This document shows, piece after piece, positions 1 through 7,352 of a stretch of DNA of 49,157 bases. Under the pieces are notes generated by a model. That model saw only the letters and a list, made by a program, of their open reading frames with translations, searched no databases and was not told the DNA's origin. The stretch lies in NCBI GenBank assembly GCA_030528125.1, contig JAUMZM010000004.1:11163-60319 (forward strand). The letters run 5' to 3'. The DNA comes from Tissierellia bacterium (lineage in GTDB: Bacteria; Bacillota; Clostridia; Tissierellales; Peptoniphilaceae). A program made the position numbers and the translations under genes. Position 1 is the stretch's first letter; every line of letters begins with the position of its first letter.

Positions 1-590
1 CTATAGTGAAATAGTATTTATTTCTATTTAATTCTACAATCCCTTTTAGTATTACACCTCTATCATCTACATAGTACGTTTTATTATCATAAACTTTAAA
101 TCCATTTCTTAAGATCTTTCCTGTTTCGAAATCAAATATATAATAATTTCCGCCTACATTGCGTCTTCCTCTTATTAATTTATTATTTTGATCAAAAAAG
201 TATGCATCTTCTTTTGTTGTCATCCAGCCAGGTCTTGCTCTTTGTATTAAAAAAGCTCTTCCTTTACTATCTGTTTGATACTTTCCTGAATCTGCTACTA
301 TTTCTTTGTTTTTTACCATTCCATCATCTATAGTGAAATAGTATTTATTTCTATTTAATTCTACAATCCCTTTTAGTATTACGCCTCTATAATCTAGATA
401 ATAGATTTTATTTTCATATTCTTTGAAACCATTTCTGAGTATACTTCCTGTGGCTGAATCAAATATATAATAATTTCCGCCTACATTGCGTCTTCCTCTT
501 ATTAGTCTATTATTTTGATCAAAGTAGTATGCATCTTCTTTTGTTGTTACCCAACCAGGTCTTGCCTTATATACTAATGTTGCTTTTCCG
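1..590 (-). repeat. 327-bp in-frame direct repeat in the surface-protein gene
   Basis: The block beginning ctatagtgaaatag at position 1 recurs at 328, and cgcctacatt at 151 recurs at 478, giving a period of exactly 327 bp (109 codons). Long stretches are identical or nearly so. One copy and most of a second are visible; further copies may lie outside the window. Such repeats allow copy number to change by homologous recombination (inference). Confidence 0.85.
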
Positions 591-1264
591 CTACTATCTA
601 TTTTATATTTTCCATATTTATCCAAAACAATATATTTATCTACTACTAGTCCATTTTTATCAAAATAATAAGTATTTCCTTTTATTTCATAAAGTCCTTG
701 TACTTTTTTTCCGTCTTCTCCTAGATAATATTTTTTACCATTTTCTATTATCCATTTGTTTTTCAATTCTTGTTTATTTAAATTTTGTTTTTTTATTGAT
801 AAAAGATTTATTTCTTTTCCGAATGTTAAATCTTTTTTGTCTATATTTATTGATTCTTTTTCTTCTAAATATTTATTGATATTTGAGGTTTGTGAAGAAA
901 CTTCAGTATGTATACTGTTATCATAATTCTCTTCTTCCGCTTCTTCAGCATTTTCTTCTAATATCTCTCCTGATGTTTTATCTTCTATCATTTCTTTAGA
1001 TGTATCTGTATCTAAATCTTCTTTTTCTGTTATTTCGTTAGATTCTTCTGATTCTTCGCTACCCTTTTTTTCATTTAAAGAATCATCTTTTAATTCTAAA
1101 TCATCACTAGTTTCTTCCGATTTTATACTTTTATCTTCTTCTATGTTTTTATCATATTCTTCTAGCTTTTGATCATAGATTTGATCTTTTGCATAACTAT
1201 CATTTATATTGAAAGAGAAAGCAAAAAACAAAGTAGATAGAAATATAAATTTTTTCTTATTCAT
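1..1264 (-). CDS. Secreted cell-wall-binding repeat protein (C-terminus outside window)
   Basis: The frame opens at an ATG with a strong SD (AGGAGG) and stays open for 421 codons to the window edge, so the C-terminus is missing. Residues 1-26 form a signal peptide: a lysine-rich start, a hydrophobic core, and cleavage likely after SYA. Residues about 30-150 are a low-complexity stretch rich in Glu, Asp and Ser, probably an extended spacer. From about residue 180 there are aromatic Gly/Tyr/Trp units such as GNTYYFDKNG, the pattern of choline-/glucan-binding (CW_binding) repeats. These pack into a 109-residue unit that is seen once in full and is starting again at the edge. The family binds wall polymers non-covalently. 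The catalytic or adhesive domain, if any, lies outside the window. The decayed paralogue just upstream carries a peptidase domain, so an enzyme is possible here too. Confidence 0.8.
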   Translation of the reverse strand, partial: MNKKKFIFLSTLFFAFSFNINDSYAKDQIYDQKLEEYDKNIEEDKSIKSEETSDDLELKDDSLNEKKGSEESEESNEITEKEDLDTDTSKEMIEDKTSGEILEENAEEAEEENYDNSIHTEVSSQTSNINKYLEEKESINIDKKDLTFGKEINLLSIKKQNLNKQELKNKWIIENGKKYYLGEDGKKVQGLYEIKGNTYYFDKNGLVVDKYIVLDKYGKYKIDSSGKATLVYKARPGWVTTKEDAYYFDQNNRLIRGRRNVGGNYYIFDSATGSILRNGFKEYENKIYYLDYRGVILKGIVELNRNKYYFTIDDGMVKNKEIVADSGKYQTDSKGRAFLIQRARPGWMTTKEDAYFFDQNNKLIRGRRNVGGNYYIFDFETGKILRNGFKVYDNKTYYVDDRGVILKGIVELNRNKYYFTI

Positions 1265-1306
1265 AATTCCTCCTATAAAATAAATATTAGACTAATTCTA
1301 ATTCCT

Positions 1307-1335
1307 ATTATATACTATATTCATAAAATTTGTAA
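1307..1335 (-). promoter_or_regulatory. Probable promoter of the surface-protein gene
   Basis: On the minus strand TTACAA (1335-1330) and TATAAT (1312-1307) are 17 bp apart. The start codon lies about 42 nt below the -10 box, with AGGAGG just before it. The -35 box is weak. The site overlaps the 3' end of the decayed paralogue, and a very similar -10 region (AGTATATAAT) precedes that paralogue too. Confidence 0.5.
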
Positions 1336-2446
1336 CCTCTTTGTAATTTTTTTATCACCCAGGCTATGATTACTTCTGATCTTATTCTTGAAAATGGATG
1401 TCGCTCTAGAGTATTCTATATATAATAAGGATTGTTTATTATAAATATCCCGTTTTATATGAGTCTATTACAATAAAATTTCTTCCATTTATGAAATAAC
1501 CTGCTCTAATCCTAACTACTACTGGACTTTCTTTAAAAGCTTGAACTAGGGCTTGTTTATTTACAAAAACTTCATAAGCATAAAATCTATATCTTTGGGC
1601 TTAGGAAGTAACAAATTCTTATTCTGTACCTGTAAAATTTGTATAGTATAATGATTCTTTTTCCACTGTTCTAGGATAATATTATAGTTTCTTGTAACTC
1701 TTGCTATTGCCATAGCAATCGCTGTTTCCCTACATCCAGTTTGTACAAAATTTTCGCTTACTCCTCTTACCATTCTATTTGTCGATCTATAGTCTCTTGG
1801 TTATAATATGGGGTTTTTCTTCCAAGATATCTGCTTTGATCAGATGAAAATCCATCTGTGCAGATTTAGATTGATTTCTACTTGTATTTTTTTAATCTTC
1901 CTACACCATTTGATACAAAATAATATCTTTTAAAATTATATATTCCATAAAATTTTTTTCTTTATAGAAGTAAATATCGTTGAAGTAGTAAAAATTTCCA
2001 TTTATCCAATGATAAACTCTAGCTCTATGTCCATCGCTAAAATAATAATTGCCATACCAACCTCTCCTAAAGTTACCATTGTTCGTCTTCCTTATCCCAA
2101 AAAAATCAAAATACTACCATTGATTTCCAATTTTTGGTTTGTATCGAGCATAATACTTGCCTAAATTATCTATTTAATATTGAAAAAAGTCCTTTTATTA
2201 AATTGCCATTATTTTTACATAAGAATACTTTCCGTTGAAATAATCTCATCCAATTCTTCTTGCAACATCTCTATTATCAGTTATATATTTTTCTTCTAAA
2301 TTATTATTTTCTTCTGATTTTATACTTTTATCTTCTTCTATGACTTCTTCTAGCTTTTGATCATAAATTTGATCTTTTACATAACTATTATTTATATATA
2401 GTTAATACCAATGTCAAAGAAGACAAAAATATTAAACTTTTTCCAT
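1308..2446 (-). pseudogene. Decayed cell-wall-binding protein with C39-like peptidase domain
   Basis: The 5' part (2446 to about 2290) matches the start of the intact neighbour almost word for word, including KDQIYDQKLEE and EEDKSIKSEE. Its signal-peptide codons, however, contain TAA and TGA stops and a shift. Further on come aromatic wall-binding units (for example GNYYFSDGHRARVY), broken by several stops. The 3' part resembles a C39-like/papain-type peptidase: FVQTGCRETAIAMAIARVT carries the expected catalytic Cys, followed by VVVRIRAGYF, IVIDSY and NNPYY segments. These sit in different frames, with an in-frame TAG after NNPYYI. The last recognisable part ends at the TAA at 1308. At least three stops and several shifts mean no product can be made. 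An isolated 70-codon open stretch at 1561-1773 is a fragment of this gene, not a gene of its own. Confidence 0.8.
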
Positions 2447-2497
2447 AATTGCTCCTTATTTTACAATATTTATTATATACTATTTATATAAACTTAT

Positions 2498-2534
2498 AAA
2501 ATAAAAATAAGCTTATGTCAAAAGACATCAGCCT
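2498..2534 (-). terminator. Terminator after the GlgB-like gene
   Basis: On the minus strand the arms at 2534-2524 and 2519-2509 pair over about 10 of 11 positions around a TTTT loop, followed by a T-rich run (ATTTTTATTTT). The stop codon of the GlgB-like gene lies inside the first arm. Confidence 0.75.
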
Positions 2535-4216
2535 ATTTCTTTAAATATTGCAGAAGAAAACTGAGAAATTTTAATTTTCTCGCCTTTATTTATTTTTCCG
2601 TTTATATTTCCAAAACCGCCATATTCTATCGAATCAGAATTTATAATTTCCTCTAAGTTCATGTCTATATCAATATTATAATTTATATCTGTTAAATTTA
2701 ATACTATAAGATAAGTTTTATCTTTTATGATCTTTTTAAAGATATAAACGCTATATCCTTCACTATCCATAAGTTTAATTTTTGATTTTAGATTTTTAGA
2801 AGTCATTTCAATATAAATTTTTGATAAGTCCTTGTAAAATTTATTGAATTCTTTATTATTTTTATTTTCTAATGCACTATTATCAAAGCTTTCAAATGGA
2901 GAGAATGTTTTAAAACTAGATATCTCATTTCCTAAAAACATAATCTTTGATCCATTTATCATATATAAAAGTGTAAGATAAGTCTTTAATTGTCGAAATT
3001 TTTTATCAAAATCTCCCCACATTTTCATAGGAAGTGAACATTCTTCGATTTCATTTAATATATAGTCAAATCCTTGTATTGTAAAATCTTTGCTATTATT
3101 TATAAACTCTTCTAACGTATTTCTTTGTTCATCTCTTAGAAATGGGTTTTCTTGAAAAATTTTTGTTATTGCTCTTGTATCTTTTAAATTTATAAAATCA
3201 AATCCAATATCATAGATTACATTATCATTATAATTAAAGTCTGTAATACTTATTGCATTTTTTGAAGATATAATATTTATTAATTCTTTTATTAAATCAA
3301 ACCATTTTTGATTTATTCCTCTATTTATATCTCCTTGCCAATATATTATGTTTTCAATTGCGTTAAATCTTATTCCATCAACTCTAAATTCTTCAAGGTA
3401 AAAATTTATAATTGATTTTACAAAACTTTTTGTGCTATTTTTCGATATATCTAAATTCACAGCTCCATAATAATTGTATTTTATGTCATCATAAGGATAA
3501 TTATATAAATTATCTCCATCAAAATTTATTAGTCCTCTATAATGATCATCGAATTCAGAAAGATTTAAATCAATTATTACTCCAATTTTGTTCTTATGGC
3601 AATTGTCTATAAAATATTTAAAGTCATCACTTGTTCCATATCTACTAGAAATGGCAAAAAACGATATAGCCTTATATCCTAATGATTTATAATCAATGTA
3701 TTCATTAATTGGCAATAATTGTATATGAGTATAATTATTTTGTTTTACATAGCTTATAAAATTATTAGAAACATCTCTTATACTCTTGTAATTACCGTTT
3801 TTATCTTTACAAATATTTCCAAGATATACCTGTAAAATATTCATATTATTGTTTTTTTTTATTTTTGTTTTTGATTTAAATTTATATGAATCATCGTATA
3901 CGACAGAGCTTAATTCATAATCAATATTTAAAAGTCTAGAATAAGGATCTAGCTTTTTAAACTCACCATCGTTAGTCTTTACAATATACAAATAATTATC
4001 ATTAGGCTTTGCTTTTTTATTTGACAAAGAAAACAGAGAACTACTATAAGATCTCATCTTTTCTTTTTGCCAGTCATTAAAATCTCCTACTAAATATACT
4101 TCACTAGCGTTTGGAGCAAATACTCTAAATATATAGTCATTATTGCTCTTCTTATGGCAACCTAAGAACTCATATGCCTGTATTTCTTTTCCACTTAAAT
4201 AAACTTTAGTACTCAT
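2528..4216 (-). CDS. GlgB-like GH13 protein, catalytic residues replaced (probable pseudoenzyme)
   Basis: The 562 residues align along their length with 1,4-alpha-glucan branching enzyme. The GlgB N-terminal motif YEFLG is at 16-20, a CBM48-like domain (RVFAPNASEVYLVGDFNDW) at 31-49, then a GH13 barrel from about 125 to 440 and a beta-rich C-terminal domain. The active site is altered at every key point. The nucleophile of region II is Asn285 (RFN for RVD), the region III acid/base is Asp326 (ITDF for AEES), and the region IV Asp is Asn388 (LNE for HDE). The His of region I is Glu221. The frame is intact, the SD is AGAGGTG, and the fold core is conserved, which argues for a selected non-catalytic role such as glycan binding or regulation (inference). 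It is the last gene of a cadC-cadA-like unit, 49 nt after the ATPase. No other glycogen gene lies in the window. Confidence 0.8.
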   Translation of the reverse strand: MSTKVYLSGKEIQAYEFLGCHKKSNNDYIFRVFAPNASEVYLVGDFNDWQKEKMRSYSSSLFSLSNKKAKPNDNYLYIVKTNDGEFKKLDPYSRLLNIDYELSSVVYDDSYKFKSKTKIKKNNNMNILQVYLGNICKDKNGNYKSIRDVSNNFISYVKQNNYTHIQLLPINEYIDYKSLGYKAISFFAISSRYGTSDDFKYFIDNCHKNKIGVIIDLNLSEFDDHYRGLINFDGDNLYNYPYDDIKYNYYGAVNLDISKNSTKSFVKSIINFYLEEFRVDGIRFNAIENIIYWQGDINRGINQKWFDLIKELINIISSKNAISITDFNYNDNVIYDIGFDFINLKDTRAITKIFQENPFLRDEQRNTLEEFINNSKDFTIQGFDYILNEIEECSLPMKMWGDFDKKFRQLKTYLTLLYMINGSKIMFLGNEISSFKTFSPFESFDNSALENKNNKEFNKFYKDLSKIYIEMTSKNLKSKIKLMDSEGYSVYIFKKIIKDKTYLIVLNLTDINYNIDIDMNLEEIINSDSIEYGGFGNINGKINKGEKIKISQFSSAIFKEIG

Positions 4217-4265
4217 AATATCACCTCTATGTTATATAAATCATAACATTTTTTAGATATTATAA

Positions 4266-6104
4266 CTAGTCTTTCATAAGCCTAATTGCATTTAATACAC
4301 ATAAAAGTGCTACCCCTGCGTCTGCAAATACAGCAGCCCACATACTTGAATATCCTATTAAATTTAATGTCAATACTAATAATTTAACTGATAGTGCAAA
4401 TACAAAATTTTGAGTTACTATTTTCTTCAATTTCTTAGTTATTTTTATAAGATCTAATACATTTTTCATATCATCATTTAAAAAGACGATATCACTTGAT
4501 TCAATTGCTGCATCTTCTCCCGCAGCACCCATAGAAATACCTACATCTGCTATTTTTAAGCTTGGAGCATCATTTACCCCATCACCAAAAAATACAACTG
4601 TATCATTAGACTTTTTAAAATCCTCTATAAATTTTATTTTATCTTGTGGTAATAAAGAATACCTATAGTCAGAAATTCCTATTTGATTTGCAATAGATTC
4701 ACTAGCACTCTTGTTATCACCTGTAAGCATTGTTATCTTTTTATTTTGGGATTTTAGTATTTCTATTAAATATTTAGAGCTCTCTTTTGGAGTATCTCCA
4801 AGAACTATCTTTCCTATAGCTTTGCCATCAACTACAACAAACATATCAGTTGCATCTTCGCTATAATCATAAGAAATATTATATTCATCTAATAGTTTAT
4901 GATTACCAACAAGAATATTTTCATTATCATATTTTAGAGAAATTCCCTTTCCTCTTATATCTTTGTAATCAGTAATTTTGTCGTTGTCAAAATTATAATG
5001 GAAATTATTTGTTATTGCCTTGGCTATTGGATGATTTGATCTATTTTCTGCTATATAAGCATATTTTTTAGTATTTTCTAAATCATCAGATATTATATCT
5101 ATAATTTCAAACTCTCCTTTTGTAAGAGTTCCTGTCTTGTCAAAAACAAAATGGTTGGCAAATCTGAAATTATCTAAATAATTTCCTCCCTTTACTAGAA
5201 TACCTTCTTTAGAAGCCTTAGAAATAGATGCATAATAACATAAAGGAACAGAAAGAACTATTGCACAAGGACAAGATGCTACAAGAAATACAAGAGCCTT
5301 ATATATCCAATCCTTAAATTCTCCTCCAAATACAAAAGGCATTACAAATGCTACCACAACAGATGTCAATGTTACAACAGGAGTATAAATTTTTGCAAAT
5401 CTTTTTACTAATTTTTCTGTTTTTGATTTTCCTGTATCAGAATTTTCTACAAGTTCTATTATCTTTGAGTAAGTAGAATCTTCATATTTTTTTGTTACCT
5501 TAACTACAATGGATCCATCAAGATTAATACTTCCAGACATCAACAAATCTCCAACGTTTTTTTCTATTGGAATAGATTCTCCTGTTAAATTTTTCTGGTC
5601 AACTGTGGTATCACCTTTTACTATTTTTCCATCTAATGCTATTTTTTCTCCAGGATTTATCAAGATTTTATCACCTATATTAACTTGTCCAGGTAGCTTT
5701 TTCTCATAAGATCCATTTGCATAAACATTTACATAATCAATCTTTAAATCAAGTAAATCTTTTATAGAATCTCTTGAAGAATCTACAGCTTTATCTTCCA
5801 TATATTCTCCAAAAGAATAAAAAACCATAACAGATACAGCTTCTTCAAATTGTCCTATTGTCATAGCTCCAAGACTTGCTATAATCATTAGAAAATTCTC
5901 ATCAAAAAAGTCTTTATTTTTTATACCTTCAAAAGCTTCTTTATATACTTCTAAGCCTGCAAAAACATAAGCTGCTATAAAAACAAAAACTCTTATCTTA
6001 TCGCTTGCTACAAAATGAGCAATAATTAGCAATATAACCGAAAAAATGATTTTTAATAAATCATTCTCTATATTTAAATCTAAACCTTTTACACTCTTTT
6101 CCAT
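4266..6104 (-). CDS. cadA: Zn/Cd/Pb-type P1B heavy-metal ATPase
   Basis: This integral membrane pump would export Zn2+, Cd2+ or Pb2+ at the cost of ATP. It carries TGES (174-177), the transmembrane metal site CPC (278-280), the phosphorylation site DKTGTLT (Asp322), the P1B-specific His-Pro (358-359), GDGVNDAP, and an Asp in the last membrane segment (ADAGVALLCVLNAIRL) typical of the Zn/Cd/Pb group. At 612 residues it is short for CadA because the usual N-terminal metal-binding domain with CxxC is absent; the protein starts almost directly with membrane segments. The ATG follows GGAG. It starts 2 nt after the cadC-type repressor, so it is almost certainly co-transcribed and metal-induced. Substrate range cannot be read from sequence alone; zntA would be an equally fair name. 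Confidence 0.93.
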   Translation of the reverse strand: MEKSVKGLDLNIENDLLKIIFSVILLIIAHFVASDKIRVFVFIAAYVFAGLEVYKEAFEGIKNKDFFDENFLMIIASLGAMTIGQFEEAVSVMVFYSFGEYMEDKAVDSSRDSIKDLLDLKIDYVNVYANGSYEKKLPGQVNIGDKILINPGEKIALDGKIVKGDTTVDQKNLTGESIPIEKNVGDLLMSGSINLDGSIVVKVTKKYEDSTYSKIIELVENSDTGKSKTEKLVKRFAKIYTPVVTLTSVVVAFVMPFVFGGEFKDWIYKALVFLVASCPCAIVLSVPLCYYASISKASKEGILVKGGNYLDNFRFANHFVFDKTGTLTKGEFEIIDIISDDLENTKKYAYIAENRSNHPIAKAITNNFHYNFDNDKITDYKDIRGKGISLKYDNENILVGNHKLLDEYNISYDYSEDATDMFVVVDGKAIGKIVLGDTPKESSKYLIEILKSQNKKITMLTGDNKSASESIANQIGISDYRYSLLPQDKIKFIEDFKKSNDTVVFFGDGVNDAPSLKIADVGISMGAAGEDAAIESSDIVFLNDDMKNVLDLIKITKKLKKIVTQNFVFALSVKLLVLTLNLIGYSSMWAAVFADAGVALLCVLNAIRLMKD

Positions 6105-6106
6105 AA

Positions 6107-6448
6107 CTACTCCAGAATATGTTCTTCCCCTACTTCAATTATTTTTTGAATGTGTTCATCATCCAAGCTATAATACACAACTTTTCCATCTCTTCTTGAT
6201 TTAACTATTCTTTGATCTTTCAAAGTCTTTAGCTGGTGGCTTACAGCTGATTGACTTATATTTAAAATATAAGAAAGATCATATACACATAGCTCACTTA
6301 TACTTAGCGATTTTAGAATCTTTATTCTCGTAGAATCACCAAAATTTTTTAAAAAATATGCAATATTTGAAATAGTATCATCATCTGTTAATTTATCTAG
6401 AACCAAATTTACTTTATCTTCATTTATTAAATTAACTTCTTCTGGCAT
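6107..6448 (-). CDS. cadC: ArsR/SmtB-family metal-sensing repressor (CadC/CzrA type)
   Basis: This 113-residue winged-helix repressor would release its operator when Zn2+ or a similar ion binds. The recognition helix region SQSAVSHQLKTLKDQRIVKSR is typical. The C-terminal helix holds the full alpha-5 zinc site Asp-x-His-(10)-His-x-x-Glu, seen in DEHIQKIIEVGEEHILE. The alpha-3 site found in CadC (ELCVCDL) is reduced to ELCVYDL, with one Cys replaced by Tyr, so sensing probably depends on the alpha-5 site, as in SmtB/CzrA. The start ATG has SD GGAGG 5 nt upstream. It leads the unit with the P1B ATPase and is likely autoregulated through the operator between promoter and start. Confidence 0.92.
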   Translation of the reverse strand: MPEEVNLINEDKVNLVLDKLTDDDTISNIAYFLKNFGDSTRIKILKSLSISELCVYDLSYILNISQSAVSHQLKTLKDQRIVKSRRDGKVVYYSLDDEHIQKIIEVGEEHILE

Positions 6449-6464
6449 ATTTCCTCCTTTATAT

Positions 6465-6480
6465 ATGAATATATGTTCAT
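6465..6480 (-). promoter_or_regulatory. ArsR/SmtB-type operator
   Basis: The minus strand reads ATGAACATATATTCAT, an imperfect dyad of the kind bound by CzrA/CadC/SmtB repressors (TGAACA-n-TTCA). It sits at the predicted transcription start, between the -10 box and the SD, so bound repressor would block initiation. Confidence 0.75.
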
Positions 6481-6488
6481 TTGTTTAT

Positions 6489-6517
6489 ATGATAATATGT
6501 TTTTGGATTTTTGTCAA
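6489..6517 (-). promoter_or_regulatory. Promoter of the cadC-cadA-GlgB-like unit
   Basis: The minus strand has a perfect -35 TTGACA (6517-6512), a 17-bp spacer and -10 TATCAT (6494-6489). The start of cadC is about 40 nt below. Confidence 0.75.
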
Positions 6518-6518
6518 T

Positions 6519-6547
6519 AAAAAAAGACTGCACTAAGGCAATCTTTT
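6519..6547 (-). terminator. Terminator of the radC-mre-thiD operon
   Basis: On the minus strand AAAGATTGC and GCAGTCTTT form a 9-bp stem (one G-T pair) with loop CTTAGT, followed by a run of T. It lies just after the stop of the ThiD-like gene and just before the cadC promoter. Confidence 0.85.
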
Positions 6548-6555
6548 ACTTATTT

Positions 6556-7341
6556 CTATTTATAAATCTCATGGAAGAAATTTAATATTCCAAATCCTTC
6601 ACCAATTCCTGGTGCTGTTTCTATTGCTGTTGTAACGTATTTTTTAGCATTTGAAATTGAGTCTGATATATTTAGAGCATGTGCAAGATTTGAAGCTATA
6701 ATTGCAGCTAGAACATCTCCTGTTCCTTGAGTATTTTTAGAATCAATTCTTTTTATCGAAAATCTTTCAAAATTTACTCCATTATATAAAATATCAACAG
6801 AACTATCTATATGGCTTCCACCTTTGACTAATACATTCTTTACTCCCATATCATAGATTATTTTACATGCTTCTTCCATATCTTTTTCATCTTTAATTTC
6901 TAATCCTGTTATTGTCTTTGCCTCAGGAATATTTGGGCATATCAAATCTACCATAGGGAAAATATATTCTTTCAATAATCTTATTGAATCATCTTCTACA
7001 AGTTCATCTTCTGATTTTGTTACCATACAAGGATCAAAAACTACATTTTTAATATTTTTATCTTTTAAAGCCTCATAAATTGCCTTTATAATATCTGCTG
7101 ATGGTAGCATTCCTAATTTTATTGCATCAGTTCCCATATCATCAAATATTACTTCTATTTGATCATAAACTAATTTACTATCTACATAATTTAAAGATCT
7201 AACACCTTTTGTGTTTTCTGCTACAACTGCTGTAACTACAGAACTTATGAAATCTCCTCTTGAGGATACAGCTTTTATATCCGCTTGTATACCTGCTCCT
7301 CCACTACAATCTGATCCAGATATAGTTAATATTTTTTTCAT
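6556..7341 (-). CDS. thiD: Hydroxymethylpyrimidine(-phosphate)/pyridoxine kinase, ThiD/PdxK family
   Basis: A cytoplasmic ribokinase-fold kinase for thiamine pyrimidine precursors or vitamin B6. The N-terminal motif ISGSDCSGGAGIQADIKA is that of the ThiD family, as are AENTKGV and the substrate-loop Met in IKLGMLP. The anion-hole motif reads TQGTGDVLAA: it has Asp where ThiD proteins normally have Cys (GTGCT), as in classical ribokinase-type and many pyridoxal kinases. The preferred substrate is therefore uncertain. An ATG 12 nt upstream (7353) overlaps the previous stop, but its own codons ATGGAGGAA contain the SD; the ATG at 7341 sits 5-6 nt after GGAGGA and is the better start (261 aa). 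Last gene of the mre operon; no thiamine genes nearby. Confidence 0.82.
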   Translation of the reverse strand: MKKILTISGSDCSGGAGIQADIKAVSSRGDFISSVVTAVVAENTKGVRSLNYVDSKLVYDQIEVIFDDMGTDAIKLGMLPSADIIKAIYEALKDKNIKNVVFDPCMVTKSEDELVEDDSIRLLKEYIFPMVDLICPNIPEAKTITGLEIKDEKDMEEACKIIYDMGVKNVLVKGGSHIDSSVDILYNGVNFERFSIKRIDSKNTQGTGDVLAAIIASNLAHALNISDSISNAKKYVTTAIETAPGIGEGFGILNFFHEIYK

Positions 7342-7352
7342 TATTTCCTCCA

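Noticed and set aside
1561-1773. A 70-codon open stretch on the minus strand as a small gene.
   Set aside because: It is a piece of the decayed C39-like peptidase gene; the frames before and after continue the same domain.
4229-4249. Inverted repeat ATGTTAT/ATAACAT between the P1B ATPase and the GlgB-like gene as a terminator.
   Set aside because: On the transcribed strand the run before it is A, not T after it, and it is followed by an SD. It would only terminate plus-strand transcription, for which there is no gene.
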